From NCBI RefSeq assembly GCF_027530345.1, contig NZ_JAPZQK010000008.1, positions 62,001-126,000 on the forward strand: 64,000 bases of DNA. The letters run 5' to 3'. Positions 16,340 through 26,007 of this stretch are shown here, in pieces (positions within the stretch are counted from its first letter, which is position 1; each line of letters begins with the position of its first letter). Source of the stretch: Silanimonas sp. GTDB lineage: Bacteria > Pseudomonadota > Gammaproteobacteria > Xanthomonadales > Xanthomonadaceae. The notes beneath the pieces are model-generated. The model had not been told where the DNA came from, made no database searches, and saw only the letters and a list, made by a program, of their open reading frames with translations. Both the position numbers and the translations under genes were made by a program.

Positions 16340-18457
16340 ATGTCGCTTCGCCCGTTGTCGCCGTTCCCGCGCGTCCTCGCGCTCGCCCTCACGCTGGTGC
16401 TCGCCGCGCCACTGCATGCGGCCCCGCCTTCGCCGGCCTCTGCCATCGGGGACCCGACGCCCGCGACGATCTCGAACAGCGCGCGTTTCGAAAGCACCGA
16501 TCTCTTCGCGCTGGAAACCGCCGGTGATGCGCAGATCTCGCCGGACGGTCGCCGCATCGTCTACGTGCGCACGCGCTACGACGTGATGAAGGACCGGCCG
16601 GTCGCCAACCTGTGGATCGTCGATGCCGAGGGCGGACGTTCCGCGCATCGCCCGCTGCGCTCCGACGGCGACAGCCACCGCTCGCCGCGCTGGTCGCCGG
16701 ACGGCACGCGCCTTGCCTTCATCTCCAACACCGACGGCAAGCCGCAGGTCTTCGTGCGCTGGATGGACAGCGGGCAGACCGCGCGCATCACCGACCTCGT
16801 CGAAGCACCGGGAGACCTCACGTGGTCGCCGGATGGCACGCAGCTCGCGTTCACCGCCTTCGTGCCGGCCCCGCCGGCGACGATGGCCACGCCGCCGGCC
16901 AAGCCCGAGGGCGCGGAGTGGGCCGATCCGGTGACGGTCGTGGATCGTGCCGTGTTCCGCATGGACGGCGAAGGCACGCTGCGCAGCGGCAGCACGCACG
17001 TGTTCATCGTGCCGGCCGAGGGCGGCACGCCGCGCGCCCTGACCTCGGGTGACGCCGACCATGGTGGCCCGCTGGCGTTCTCGCCGGACGGCCGCATTCT
17101 CTACGTCTCGGCGAATCGCCGCGATGACCGCGAACAGGCGCCGCTGGATTCGGAGATCCACGCCATCGACGTCGCCAGTGGCGCGCTGCGCACGCTGACG
17201 CGCCGCGACGGCCCGGACGTGAACCCGGCCGTGTCGCCGGACGGGACGCGCATCGCTTACCTCGGCTTCGATGATCGCCGCGTCAGTCACCAGCACCACC
17301 GGCTGTACGTGATGGATGCGGACGGCGGTAACGTGCGCGACCTGACCGACGAGCACGATCTCGATTTCGAGCAGCCGACCTGGTCGGCGGACGGCCGGAA
17401 CCTTTACGTGGCCTTCGACCAGCGCGGCGTGCGCAAGCTCGCGCGCATCGCGATGGATGGCACGCTTGACGTGATCGCTTCGCCGCTCGGCGCCAGCGAC
17501 GTCGGCCGCCCGTACACCGGCGGCGGGTTTTCGGTCTCGCGCGACGGCCGTTTCGCCTTCGTGCAGGCCTCGACCTCGCGGCCCGGCGACGTGGCCGTCA
17601 GCGACGCGCGCGGCCGCGTGCGCGCGCTGACCGCCATCAACGAGGATCTCTTCGCACACAAGACGCTCGGCCAGGTCGAGACGATCACCTGGGCCTCCTC
17701 GCATGATGGAAAAGAGATCGAGGGCTGGCTGGTCACGCCGCCCGGTTTCGATCCGTCGAAGCGCTACCCGCTGCTGCTCGAGATCCACGGCGGCCCGCAC
17801 ACGGCCTACGGCCCCGTCTTCAGCGTGGAAGTGCAGCGCTTCGCGGCGGTCGGCTACGTCGTGCTCTACGCCAACCCGCGCGGCAGCACGAGCTACGGCG
17901 AGGAATTCGCCAACAGCATCCACCTCGCGTACCCGGGCTTCGACTACGACGACCTGATGTCGGGCGTGGATGCGCTGATCGCGCGCGGCTTCATCGATAC
18001 GAAGAATCTGTTCGTCACCGGCGGCTCGGGCGGCGGCGTGCTCACCGCGTGGATCGTCGGCAAGACCGACCGCTTCCGCGCGGCGGTCGTCGCCAAGCCG
18101 GTCATCAACTGGACCAGCTTCGTGCTCACGGCGGACATGACGCCGTACTTCCACCGCCACTGGTTCAAGGGTTTCCCGTGGGATTCGCAGGCCGACTACT
18201 GGGCCCGCTCCCCGCTGTCCTTGGTGGGCAATGTGAAGACCCCGACGATGCTCCTCACCGGCGAGGCCGACTACCGCACCCCGATGGGCGAGACCGAGCA
18301 GTACTTCCAGGCGCTGCGCCTGCGGGGGGTGCCCACCGCCATGGTCCGGGTGCCGGAGGCGTCTCATGGGCTGACGGGACGCCCCAGCCAGTTCATCGCC
18401 AAGATCGACAACATCCTGGCGTGGTTCGAGCGCTACCGGCAGCCCGCCGAGGAGTGA
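16340..18457 (+). CDS. S9 family prolyl-oligopeptidase-like serine peptidase, secreted
   Basis: 705 residues from ATG 16340, whose product starts with a clear signal peptide (FPRVLALALTLVLAAPLHAA); upstream in-frame codons overlap the oxygenase gene. Residues 55-430 form a beta-propeller with repeated TD-type strands such as ISPDGRRIVYVRTR, WSPDGTRLAFIS and VSPDGTRIAYLGF. The C-terminal alpha/beta hydrolase has HGGPHTAYG, the nucleophile in GGSGGGVLTAW, the Asp in GEADYRTP and the His in EASHGLTGR. The family cleaves short peptides, often dipeptides, in the periplasm of xanthomonads. It lies between rnpB and the dcw cluster without evident functional link. Confidence 0.93.
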   Translation: MSLRPLSPFPRVLALALTLVLAAPLHAAPPSPASAIGDPTPATISNSARFESTDLFALETAGDAQISPDGRRIVYVRTRYDVMKDRPVANLWIVDAEGGRSAHRPLRSDGDSHRSPRWSPDGTRLAFISNTDGKPQVFVRWMDSGQTARITDLVEAPGDLTWSPDGTQLAFTAFVPAPPATMATPPAKPEGAEWADPVTVVDRAVFRMDGEGTLRSGSTHVFIVPAEGGTPRALTSGDADHGGPLAFSPDGRILYVSANRRDDREQAPLDSEIHAIDVASGALRTLTRRDGPDVNPAVSPDGTRIAYLGFDDRRVSHQHHRLYVMDADGGNVRDLTDEHDLDFEQPTWSADGRNLYVAFDQRGVRKLARIAMDGTLDVIASPLGASDVGRPYTGGGFSVSRDGRFAFVQASTSRPGDVAVSDARGRVRALTAINEDLFAHKTLGQVETITWASSHDGKEIEGWLVTPPGFDPSKRYPLLLEIHGGPHTAYGPVFSVEVQRFAAVGYVVLYANPRGSTSYGEEFANSIHLAYPGFDYDDLMSGVDALIARGFIDTKNLFVTGGSGGGVLTAWIVGKTDRFRAAVVAKPVINWTSFVLTADMTPYFHRHWFKGFPWDSQADYWARSPLSLVGNVKTPTMLLTGEADYRTPMGETEQYFQALRLRGVPTAMVRVPEASHGLTGRPSQFIAKIDNILAWFERYRQPAEE

Positions 18458-18476
18458 ATCCAAGTAAAACAACGGC

Positions 18477-18485
18477 TGTGGATAA
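18477..18485 (-). promoter_or_regulatory. Consensus DnaA box upstream of mraZ
   Basis: TGTGGATAA on the plus strand is the complement of TTATCCACA, a perfect match to the high-affinity DnaA box. It directly abuts the 25-bp palindrome and lies 72 bases before the -35 of the dcw promoter. One box could arise by chance, but its place in front of the division cluster is suggestive. Confidence 0.55.
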
Positions 18486-18510
18486 ATACTTCAAGTAACA
18501 CTTGAAGTAT
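18486..18510. repeat. Perfect AT-rich palindrome, 10-bp arms with 5-bp spacer
   Basis: ATACTTCAAG (18486-18495), spacer TAACA, CTTGAAGTAT (18501-18510). The arms match perfectly and are far more AT-rich than the surroundings. With no T run after it, an operator for a dimeric regulator is more likely than a terminator for the S9 peptidase gene that ends at 18457, although termination cannot be excluded. Confidence 0.6.
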
Positions 18511-18556
18511 GGCGTAAGCGATTGATCCGCCAAGCGAATTTGCCTCCAAAAAGTCA

Positions 18557-18585
18557 TTGACACTCCCCTGACGCGGGCCTACCGT
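18557..18585 (+). promoter_or_regulatory. Sigma70 promoter of the dcw cluster (Pmra)
   Basis: -35 TTGACA (18557-18562, consensus), 17-bp spacer, -10 TACCGT (18580-18585). The start of transcription would be near 18592, inside the MraZ repeat array. It is the only strong promoter found ahead of mraZ. Confidence 0.7.
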
Positions 18586-18633
18586 GGGTGCCTGAGGGAA
18601 TTTCTGGTTTTTTGTGGGAGAAGGTGGGGATCC
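18584..18633 (+). promoter_or_regulatory. Five 10-bp MraZ-binding-type repeats
   Basis: Units start at 18584 (GTGGGTGCCT), 18594 (GAGGGAATTT), 18604 (CTGGTTTTTT), 18614 (GTGGGAGAAG) and 18624 (GTGGGGATCC). Three are exact GTGGG and two are degenerate, all on one face with 10-bp spacing. This matches the TGGG-N repeats that MraZ binds to repress its own operon. The array begins within the -10 box and ends 10 bases before the mraZ start, so binding would block both polymerase and ribosome. Confidence 0.75.
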
Positions 18634-18643
18634 ACCGACGGGC

Positions 18644-19090
18644 ATGTTCCAGGGCGAGACGGCCATCACGATTGACGACAAGGGGCGGCTGGCGATTCCG
18701 GTCGCCTTCCGCGATGTCGTCGCGCGTGAATGCGGCAACCGCCTCGTGCTCACCTACAACCCCTTCGACCAGGGCTCGCTCTACCTCTACCCCGAAGCCG
18801 GCTGGCAGGCCGTGCGCGACCAGATCGTCGCGCTGTCGCCCTTCGTGCCGGAGCACCGCGTGCTTCAGCGCATGCTCGTCGGTGCTGCCACGCCGCTGGA
18901 GCCGGATTCCGCCGGCCGCGTGCTGCTGCCGCCGTCGATGCGGACGACTGCCGGTCTCGAAAAGAAGGCCGTGCTGATGGGCATGGGCGGACGGCTGGAG
19001 CTGTGGAGCGAGCAGGCGCATCTCGCGCTGATGCGGCAGACCATCGGGTCGGCCGGCGTCAGTGCGGCGATGCAGGACTTGCGGCTCTAG
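18644..19090 (+). CDS. mraZ: Transcriptional regulator MraZ
   Basis: 148 residues from ATG 18644, where the conserved N-terminus [19 protein letters not shown] begins. A GTG ten codons upstream lies in the repeat array and is not used. Two SpoVT/AbrB-like halves are visible, each with a DxKGR or DxAGR motif (DDKGRLAIP and DSAGRVLLP). MraZ forms octameric or larger rings that bind direct TGGG repeats and control the dcw operon. It is the first gene of the cluster. Confidence 0.96.
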   Translation: MFQGETAITIDDKGRLAIPVAFRDVVARECGNRLVLTYNPFDQGSLYLYPEAGWQAVRDQIVALSPFVPEHRVLQRMLVGAATPLEPDSAGRVLLPPSMRTTAGLEKKAVLMGMGGRLELWSEQAHLALMRQTIGSAGVSAAMQDLRL

Positions 19091-20052
19091 TGCCGATGGC
19101 CAGCGCGTCCGCCGCACCGCCTTCGCAACATGTGCCGGTGCTCTGGGCGCCGGTGCTGGACGGCCTCGCCGTCAAGCCGTCGGGAACCTACCTCGATGGC
19201 ACCTTCGGGCGCGGCGGTCATGCGCGCGGCGTGCTCGCGCAGCTCGGGCCGGAAGGCCGCCTGTTGGTGATGGACAAGGACCCCGAGGCGATCCGCGTCG
19301 CCAACGCGCTGGCCGCTGACGACGCCCGCGTGCGCGTTCGGCAGGCGAGCTTCGCGACGCTGGGCGAATGGCCGGAGGCGGCTGGTGGCCTCGACGGCGT
19401 TCTGTTCGACCTTGGCGTGTCCTCGCCCCAGCTCGACGAGGCCGCGCGCGGCTTCAGCTTCCGCAACGACGGCCCGCTCGACATGCGCATGGACCCGACG
19501 CAGGGGATGAGCGCCGCCGAGTTCGTCAACACCGCCGATGAAGCCGAGATCGCCCGCGTACTGTGGGTGCACGGCGAGGAGCGCCAGAGCCGGCGCATCG
19601 CCAAGGCCATCGTTGCGCGTCGCGCGGAGCGCCTGTTCGAGCGCACGGGCGACCTCGCCGACGTCATCGCCAAGCTGCTCGGTCGCGGCGACGGCAAGAC
19701 GCACCCCGCCACGCGCAGCTTCCAGGCGATCCGCATCCATGTGAATGCCGAGCTCGACGACCTCATCGTTGGGCTCGAAGCCGCGGAGCGGGCGCTGAAG
19801 GTGGGTGGCCGTCTCGCGGTCATCAGCTTCCATTCGCTGGAAGACCGCATCACCAAGCAGTTCATCAACGAGCGGGCGAAGGCGCCGCCGTCGAATCGTC
19901 GTGCCGTGGTCGAAGTGGCGTTCACGCCGCGCCTGCGCGACGTCTCTGGCGCGATCAAGGCCGACGAGACCGAGCTCGCCGCGAACCCGCGCTCCCGCAG
20001 CGCGGTGCTGCGGGTCGCCGAGAAACTCGCGGTGCCGGGGGTGGCGGCATGA
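19090..20052 (+). CDS. rsmH: 16S rRNA (cytosine1402-N4)-methyltransferase RsmH
   Basis: 320 residues if GTG 19090 is used (TAGTG overlap with the mraZ stop; AGGA 12 bases upstream). ATG 19096, two codons on, is the alternative. [29 protein letters not shown] (SAM loop), [21 protein letters not shown] and [17 protein letters not shown] are the family blocks. RsmH methylates the base of C1402, the same nucleotide whose ribose is methylated by RsmI encoded 4 kb upstream. Confidence 0.95.
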   Translation: MPMASASAAPPSQHVPVLWAPVLDGLAVKPSGTYLDGTFGRGGHARGVLAQLGPEGRLLVMDKDPEAIRVANALAADDARVRVRQASFATLGEWPEAAGGLDGVLFDLGVSSPQLDEAARGFSFRNDGPLDMRMDPTQGMSAAEFVNTADEAEIARVLWVHGEERQSRRIAKAIVARRAERLFERTGDLADVIAKLLGRGDGKTHPATRSFQAIRIHVNAELDDLIVGLEAAERALKVGGRLAVISFHSLEDRITKQFINERAKAPPSNRRAVVEVAFTPRLRDVSGAIKADETELAANPRSRSAVLRVAEKLAVPGVAA

Positions 20053-20318
20053 GCCTGCGCGCCTTCGTGCTGCTCCTGTTGCTCGGCCTGGTCGCCACCA
20101 GCGCGATCGCCGTCGTGCTCACGCGCCACCAGCACCGAGAAGCCTTCATCGCGCTCTCGAAGGCCGAGAACGAGCGCGACGAACTCAACATCGAATTCGG
20201 CCGGCTGCAGATCGAGCAGGCCACCTGGTCCGAGACGAACCGCGTCGAGCAGATCGCGACGTCGAAGCTCGGCATGAAGTTCCCAGAAGGCGCGGACGTG
20301 GTGGTGGTGCAGCCATGA
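20049..20318 (+). CDS. ftsL: Cell division protein FtsL
   Basis: 89 residues. A very short cytosolic start (MSLR), one membrane helix ([20 protein letters not shown]) and a periplasmic leucine-zipper-like coiled coil ([19 protein letters not shown]). The C-terminal [15 protein letters not shown] is the conserved FtsL end. With FtsB and FtsQ it forms the subcomplex that activates FtsWI. It overlaps rsmH and ftsI by four bases on both sides. Confidence 0.92.
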   Translation: MSLRAFVLLLLLGLVATSAIAVVLTRHQHREAFIALSKAENERDELNIEFGRLQIEQATWSETNRVEQIATSKLGMKFPEGADVVVVQP

Positions 20319-22102
20319 GCCCGCGCGTGAAGCCCAACACCTTCGACCCGCGCGGCCGCCTGCTGTTCCTCGCCGCGGTGCTGGGCGCCTGCGGCTTTGC
20401 CATCGCCGCGCGCGCTGCGTGGCTGCAGCTGCTGAGCCCGGAGTTCTACCAGCAGCAGGGCGATGCCCGCTTCGTGCGCGATGTGCCGATCATGGCCTCG
20501 CGCGGCAGCATCCTCGACCGCAGCGGCGAGACGCTGGCCGCCTCGTCGCCGGTGGCTTCGGTGTGGGCGAATCCGAAGGAGACGCTGCAGCACTCGGAAC
20601 GACTCGGCGACCTCGCGAAGGCCCTCGGCTTGCCGCGCCGCGAGCTCGCGCGCCGCCTCGGCGAGCGCGCCGACCGCGAGTTCGTTTACCTGCGCCGGCA
20701 TATGAATCCCGATGCCGCCGCGGCCGTCGTCGCGCTGGGCATTCCCGGTGTGCACGAGCAGCGCGAGTTCCGCCGCTTCTACCCGCATGGCGAAGTGCTG
20801 GCGCACGTGCTGGGCAGCACCAATATCGATGACCGTGGCCAGGAAGGCCTCGAGCTCGCCTTCGACCCGTGGCTCACCGGCAGGCCGGGCAGCAAGCGGG
20901 TGATCCGCAATCGCCAGGGGCAGGTCATCGACGACGTCGATCTGCTGCGCCCCGCCGAGCCCGGCCGCGACCTCGTGCTCTCGATCGACCGTCGCGTGCA
21001 GTACCTCGCCTATCGCGAACTGAAGGCCGCGCTCACCCTGCACGGCGCGCAGAGCGGCTCGGTCGTGGTGCTCGACATCCCGACCGGCGAGGTGATCGCC
21101 ATGGTCAACCAGCCGAGCTACAACCCGAATGCCCGTGCGCCGGGGCAGGAGTCGGCGCGCCGCAACCGTGCGGTGACCGACCTCGTCGAGCCCGGCTCGG
21201 TCATCAAGGCGTTCACCGTCGCCGCGGCGATGGAGAACGGCGCCGATCCGACGCGCCAGATCGACACCAATCCGGGCTTCTTCCCGCTGCACAACCACAC
21301 CATCCGCGACGTGCGCAATTTCGGCATGGTCGACATGGCGCGGCTGCTGCAGAAGAGTTCGAACATCGCCTCGACCAAGCTGGCGCTGGAGATGAGCAAC
21401 GAGCACTTCTACGACGTGCTCAACCGCTTCGGCTTCGCCCAGACCACCAACAGCGGCTTCCCCGGCGAAGCGGGCGGCCGGCTCGAAGCGCCGGGCGGCT
21501 GGGGCGAGGTGGAGAAGGCCACCATCTCCTACGGTTACGGCATCTCGGTGACGCCGCTGCAGGTAGCGCAAGGCTATGCCGCGCTTGGCAACGGCGGTCG
21601 CCTGCTGGCGCCGACCTTCGTGCGTGGCGGCAACGTCGCGCAGGGCAACGGCCGGCAGGTGATCGACCCGCAGATCGCGCGCAGCGTCGTCGGCATGCTC
21701 GAAACCGTGGTGGCGCCCGGCGGTACCGCGACGACCGCCGCTGTCGCCGGCTACCGCGTGGCGGGCAAGTCGGGCACCACGCGGCGCTCGGTCGCCGGTG
21801 GTTATGAGAAGCGCTACGTTTCGATGTTCGCGGGCATCGTGCCGGTACGGCAGCCGCGCTTCGCCATGGTGGTCGCCATCCACGACCCGAGCGCCGGTGC
21901 CTACTACGGCGGTGCCGTGGCGGCCCCGGTGTTCCACAGCGTAATGGACGGCGCGTTGCGCCTGATGGACGTGCCGCCGGACAACGTGCGCGGCTGGTTC
22001 GCCACGGCACCCGAGGACGCCACTCAGGAAATCGGCACCGACGGTCTCGTGCCGCTCGATGCACCGGCCACCGCCGAGCCGGCCGCGGGGGTGCAGCCGT
22101 GA
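20315..22102 (+). CDS. ftsI: Peptidoglycan D,D-transpeptidase FtsI (PBP3)
   Basis: 595 residues from ATG 20315 in the ATGA overlap with ftsL. It has a cytosolic tail, one N-terminal membrane helix ([21 protein letters not shown]), a pedestal domain with [15 protein letters not shown], and the transpeptidase domain. The catalytic motifs are S-x-x-K in [12 protein letters not shown] in QKSSNIAS and KSGT in [14 protein letters not shown] instead of KTGT also occurs in pseudomonad PBP3. It crosslinks septal peptidoglycan and partners FtsW, whose gene is further on. Confidence 0.96.
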   Translation: MSPRVKPNTFDPRGRLLFLAAVLGACGFAIAARAAWLQLLSPEFYQQQGDARFVRDVPIMASRGSILDRSGETLAASSPVASVWANPKETLQHSERLGDLAKALGLPRRELARRLGERADREFVYLRRHMNPDAAAAVVALGIPGVHEQREFRRFYPHGEVLAHVLGSTNIDDRGQEGLELAFDPWLTGRPGSKRVIRNRQGQVIDDVDLLRPAEPGRDLVLSIDRRVQYLAYRELKAALTLHGAQSGSVVVLDIPTGEVIAMVNQPSYNPNARAPGQESARRNRAVTDLVEPGSVIKAFTVAAAMENGADPTRQIDTNPGFFPLHNHTIRDVRNFGMVDMARLLQKSSNIASTKLALEMSNEHFYDVLNRFGFAQTTNSGFPGEAGGRLEAPGGWGEVEKATISYGYGISVTPLQVAQGYAALGNGGRLLAPTFVRGGNVAQGNGRQVIDPQIARSVVGMLETVVAPGGTATTAAVAGYRVAGKSGTTRRSVAGGYEKRYVSMFAGIVPVRQPRFAMVVAIHDPSAGAYYGGAVAAPVFHSVMDGALRLMDVPPDNVRGWFATAPEDATQEIGTDGLVPLDAPATAEPAAGVQP

Positions 22103-23580
22103 GCGCGCTTCGCCTCGCCGACCTGCTGGCCGGGCTCGTCGACGTCCCGGCCGCGCTGGACGTGGCCGTGCCGCGGCTCGTCGCAGACAGCCGTCGTGTG
22201 GTCGGTGGTGATGTTTTCGTCGCCCTTGCCGGTGCGAGCACGCACGGCCTGCGCCATGCCGCCGACGTGCTGGCGAAGGGCGCGGCCGCGATCCTGCATG
22301 ACGGCGAAGCGCCGGCCGACGTGGTGCTGGAAGGTGCCGCCGCGGCCCGCGCGATCGCCGTTCCGGGCCTGCGCGCCGCGCTGGGCGCGCTCGCCGATCG
22401 CGTGGCGGGCGAGCCGTCCGCCGCGATTCGCGTGGTCGGCGTGACCGGCACGAATGGCAAGACTTCGACGGTGCAGCTGATCGCGCAGGCCCTGGAACGC
22501 CTCGGCATGCCCGCCGGCACCATCGGCACGCTGGGCGCCGGCCGCGTCGGCCGCATTGTCGAAGGCGAGCGCACCACGCCCGACGTGCTCAGCGTCCATG
22601 GCCTGCTGGCCCAGCTCCGCGACGACGGCGCGCGCGCCGTGGCGATGGAAGTGAGCTCGCATGCGCTCGACCAGGGGCGCGTCGATGGCGTGCGCTTCGA
22701 AGTGGCGGTGTTCTCGAACCTCACCCGCGACCACCTCGACTACCACGGCACGATGGACGCCTACGGCGAGGCCAAGGCCAAGCTGTTCGCGTGGCCGACG
22801 CTGCAAGGCGCGGTGGTCAACATCGACGATGCCTTTGGCCGTTCGCTCGCCGCACGCCTGCCCGAGGCGATCCGCTGGACGGTCTCGGCGAACGGCGATG
22901 CCGCGGCGCGCCTGCGGGCCGAGGGCCTTGCCCTGACTGCCGATGGCCTTCGCTTCGATCTCGTCGAGGGCCGCGCGCGCGCCACGATCACCTCGCCGCT
23001 GCTCGGGCGCTTCAACGCCGACAACCTGCTGGCGGTGGCCGGTGCGCTGCGCGCCCTCGGCGTCGCGTTCGAAGCCGTCGCGGCGGTGCTGCCGACGCTC
23101 GAACCCGTGCACGGGCGCATGACCCGTCTCGGCGGCGGCGCGAAGCCGCTGGTGGTGGTCGATTACGCGCACACGCCGGACGCGCTGCAGCAGGCGCTGC
23201 TCTCGCTGCGCGGTCACGTGCACGGCGCGCTCGCCTGCGTGTTCGGCTGCGGTGGCGAACGCGACCGCGGCAAGCGCCCGCAGATGGCCGCCATCGCGGA
23301 GGCCCACGCCGACCGCGTCACCGTCACCGACGACAACCCGCGGGGCGAGGATGGCGATGCCATCGTCGCCGACATCCTCGCCGGCTTCCGCGTGCCGGAA
23401 CGCCACACGGTGGTGCGTGACCGTCGTGCGGCGATCCGCGCCGCGGTCGGCGCCGCCGGCCCGGGCGACGTGGTGCTGCTGGCCGGCAAGGGGCACGAGC
23501 CCTACCAGGAGATCGCCGGCGTCAAGCACGCGTTCGACGACGTGGCGGAAGCCCGCGCTGCGCTGGAGGCCTGTGCATGA
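22099..23580 (+). CDS. murE: UDP-MurNAc-tripeptide synthetase MurE
   Basis: 493 residues starting at GTG in a GTGA overlap with the ftsI stop. Mur ligase motifs include [19 protein letters not shown] (ATP loop), [31 protein letters not shown] and [22 protein letters not shown] near residue 415 is the motif that selects meso-diaminopimelate, as expected for a Gram-negative wall. The product adds residue three of the stem peptide in the cytosol. Confidence 0.97.
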   Translation: MSALRLADLLAGLVDVPAALDVAVPRLVADSRRVVGGDVFVALAGASTHGLRHAADVLAKGAAAILHDGEAPADVVLEGAAAARAIAVPGLRAALGALADRVAGEPSAAIRVVGVTGTNGKTSTVQLIAQALERLGMPAGTIGTLGAGRVGRIVEGERTTPDVLSVHGLLAQLRDDGARAVAMEVSSHALDQGRVDGVRFEVAVFSNLTRDHLDYHGTMDAYGEAKAKLFAWPTLQGAVVNIDDAFGRSLAARLPEAIRWTVSANGDAAARLRAEGLALTADGLRFDLVEGRARATITSPLLGRFNADNLLAVAGALRALGVAFEAVAAVLPTLEPVHGRMTRLGGGAKPLVVVDYAHTPDALQQALLSLRGHVHGALACVFGCGGERDRGKRPQMAAIAEAHADRVTVTDDNPRGEDGDAIVADILAGFRVPERHTVVRDRRAAIRAAVGAAGPGDVVLLAGKGHEPYQEIAGVKHAFDDVAEARAALEACA

Positions 23581-24941
23581 GGCCGATCGCGCTCTCCGAC
23601 GTCGCCCGCTGGACCGAAGGCCGGCTCATCGGCGAGGACACGACCGTCGCGGCCATCTCCACGGACACCCGCGCCATCGCGCCGGGCGCGCTGTTCGTCG
23701 CGCTGCGTGGCGAGCGTTTCGACGCCCATGATTTCGTCGCCCAGGCCGAAGCCGCCGGCGCCGCCGCGGTGATGGTGAGCCGCCCCGTCGAGACCGCGCT
23801 GCCGCAGGTGCACGTCGCCGATACCGAAGAGGCGCTGGGCGAACTCGCCGCCGGCCTGCAGCAGGGCCGCCCGGCCGTGGTGCTGGCGCTCACCGGCAGC
23901 AACGGCAAGACCTCGGTGAAGACGCTGCTGCACGGCATCCTCGCCCGTGCCGGCCGCGCCCACGTGAACCCGGGCAACCTCAACAACGAGATCGGCCTGC
24001 CGCTCGCCGTCATCGGCGCGCCGGAAGACGCGCAGTTCGCCGTCTACGAGATGGGCGCGGGCAAGCCGGGCGACATCGCCTATCTCTGCAGCATCGTGGC
24101 GCCGAACGTGGCCTTGGTGAACAACATCGCCGCCGCGCACATCGAGCGCCTCGGCAGCCTGCACGGCATCGCCGAGACCAAGGGAGCGATCTACGAAGCG
24201 CTGCCGGATGACGGCATCGCTGTAGTCAACGCTGACGACGCCTTCGCGCCCTACTTCATGCAGCGCATCGGCCATCGCCGCGTGCTGCGCTATGGCATGG
24301 AAAACGATGCCGACGTGCGGGCTCGCGAGGTCCGTCTCGACGGCACCGGCAGCCGCTTCGTCCTCGTCACTCCGGCTGGCCGGGCCGACATCCACCTGCC
24401 CCTGCCGGGCCGCCACGCCGTGGCGAACGCGCTGGCCGCCGCAGCGATGGCGCTGGCCGCCGGTGCCGGCTTCGAGGCGATCGTCGCCGGCCTGCAGGGT
24501 GCCGAACCGGTCAAGGGCCGTCAGGTTGCTCACGCACTGGCGAACGGCAACGTGCTCGTGGACGACAGCTACAACGCGAACCCGGGTTCGCTCGCCGCAG
24601 CCATCGCCACGCTGGCCGGGAGCGGCGGGGCGTGGCTGGTCCTCGGCGACATGCGCGAGCTGGGCCCCGAGGGCCCGGCACTGCACGCCGAGGCCGGTCG
24701 GCAGGCGCGTGCGGCCGGCCTGAAGCAGGTCTGGACCATCGGCGCGCTCGCCGCCGAGACCAGCCGCGCCTTCGGCGAGGGCGGCCGGCATTTCGATTCG
24801 CGCGAGTCGCTCGTGCAGGCGTTGCGCGAGGCGCTCGCCGGTGCCACGGGCGTGCGTTGCCTGGTGAAGGGTTCGCGCGGGAGCGCGATGGACGTGGTAG
24901 TGGCCGGGGTTCTGGCCAAGGAGGGCGCCAATGCTGCTTGA
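23577..24941 (+). CDS. murF: UDP-MurNAc-pentapeptide synthetase MurF
   Basis: 454 residues. [20 protein letters not shown] is the ATP loop, [14 protein letters not shown] and [13 protein letters not shown] are MurF-specific, and [14 protein letters not shown] the C-terminal signature. It adds D-Ala-D-Ala, supplied by the Ddl encoded downstream, to UDP-MurNAc-tripeptide. It overlaps murE by four bases and mraY by eleven. Confidence 0.97.
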   Translation: MRPIALSDVARWTEGRLIGEDTTVAAISTDTRAIAPGALFVALRGERFDAHDFVAQAEAAGAAAVMVSRPVETALPQVHVADTEEALGELAAGLQQGRPAVVLALTGSNGKTSVKTLLHGILARAGRAHVNPGNLNNEIGLPLAVIGAPEDAQFAVYEMGAGKPGDIAYLCSIVAPNVALVNNIAAAHIERLGSLHGIAETKGAIYEALPDDGIAVVNADDAFAPYFMQRIGHRRVLRYGMENDADVRAREVRLDGTGSRFVLVTPAGRADIHLPLPGRHAVANALAAAAMALAAGAGFEAIVAGLQGAEPVKGRQVAHALANGNVLVDDSYNANPGSLAAAIATLAGSGGAWLVLGDMRELGPEGPALHAEAGRQARAAGLKQVWTIGALAAETSRAFGEGGRHFDSRESLVQALREALAGATGVRCLVKGSRGSAMDVVVAGVLAKEGANAA

Positions 24942-26007
24942 GTTGCTCCGTTGGCTGTTGCCCGGGTTCGGCCTGTTCGAGTTCATCACCATGCGCGCGA
25001 TCGTCGGCGCCGGCACCGCGCTGGCCCTGTCGCTGTGGATGGGGCCGTTCGTCATCGAACGCCTGCGCGCACTGAAGAGCGGCGGCCAGCCGATCCGCAC
25101 CGACGGCCCGCAGAGCCACTTCAGCAAGGCCGGAACGCCGACCATGGGCGGTGCGCTGATCCTGCTGGCCGTGACCCTTTCCACGCTGCTGTGGTCGGAC
25201 CTCTCGAACCGCTACGTGTGGATCGCGCTGGCGGTGATGCTCTCGTTCGCGCTGATCGGCTGGTTGGACGACTGGATCAAGATCGTCCGCCGCGACCCGA
25301 ACGGCCTGAAGTCGCGGCACAAGTACGCGCTGCAGTCGGTGTTCGGCCTGATCGCCGCGGTGGTGCTGTTCGCGACGGCCGACCATCCCTCGAACACCAC
25401 GCTCTACCTGCCGCTGCTGAAGAACTTCGCGCTGCCGCTGGGCGCGATGTTCATCGTCGTCGCCTACTTCTGGATCGTCGGCTTCTCGAACGCCGTCAAC
25501 CTCACCGACGGCCTCGATGGCCTGGCGATCATGCCGGTGGTGCTGACGGCCGGCGTGCTCGCCGTGTTCGCCTACGCTTCTGGCAACGCCGTGTTCGCCG
25601 AGTACCTCGGCATGCCGCGCATCCCCGGCGCCGGCGAACTCGCCATCCTGTGCGCGGCCATCGGCGGCGCGGGCCTCGGCTTCCTGTGGTTCAACACCTA
25701 TCCCGCCATGGTGTTCATGGGCGACGTCGGTGCGCTCGCGCTGGGCGCCACGCTGGGCTGCATCGCCATCATCGTCCGGCAGGAGATCGTGCTGGTGATC
25801 GTCGGCGGCATCTTCGTCATCGAGACCCTCTCGGTGATGGCGCAGGTCGCCTCGTTCAAGCTCACCGGGCGACGCATCTTCCGCATGGCGCCGATCCACC
25901 ACCACTTCGAGCTCAAGGGCTGGCCGGAGCCGCGCGTGATCGTGCGCTTCTGGATCATCTCGGTGATGCTCGCCCTCGTCGCACTGGCGACGTTGAAGGT
26001 GCGCTGA
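24931..26007 (+). CDS. mraY: Phospho-MurNAc-pentapeptide translocase MraY
   Basis: 358 residues with about ten membrane helices. [11 protein letters not shown], then GWLDDWIKI (Mg-binding Asp pair), [11 protein letters not shown] and [15 protein letters not shown] are the active-site motifs. [11 protein letters not shown] is the conserved cytosolic histidine triad loop. MraY transfers phospho-MurNAc-pentapeptide to undecaprenyl phosphate to form lipid I. The start lies inside the last 11 bases of murF, and its TGA shares one base with the ftsW ATG. Confidence 0.98.
   Translation: MLLELLRWLLPGFGLFEFITMRAIVGAGTALALSLWMGPFVIERLRALKSGGQPIRTDGPQSHFSKAGTPTMGGALILLAVTLSTLLWSDLSNRYVWIALAVMLSFALIGWLDDWIKIVRRDPNGLKSRHKYALQSVFGLIAAVVLFATADHPSNTTLYLPLLKNFALPLGAMFIVVAYFWIVGFSNAVNLTDGLDGLAIMPVVLTAGVLAVFAYASGNAVFAEYLGMPRIPGAGELAILCAAIGGAGLGFLWFNTYPAMVFMGDVGALALGATLGCIAIIVRQEIVLVIVGGIFVIETLSVMAQVASFKLTGRRIFRMAPIHHHFELKGWPEPRVIVRFWIISVMLALVALATLKVR

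Noticed and set aside
18614-18643. GTG start for mraZ ten codons upstream of ATG 18644
   Set aside because: These codons lie in the MraZ repeat array, and the conserved protein start MFQGETAI is at 18644.
21760-21790. Loss of the KTG motif in FtsI
   Set aside because: The motif reads KSGT, which also occurs in active pseudomonad PBP3; SVIK and SSN are intact.
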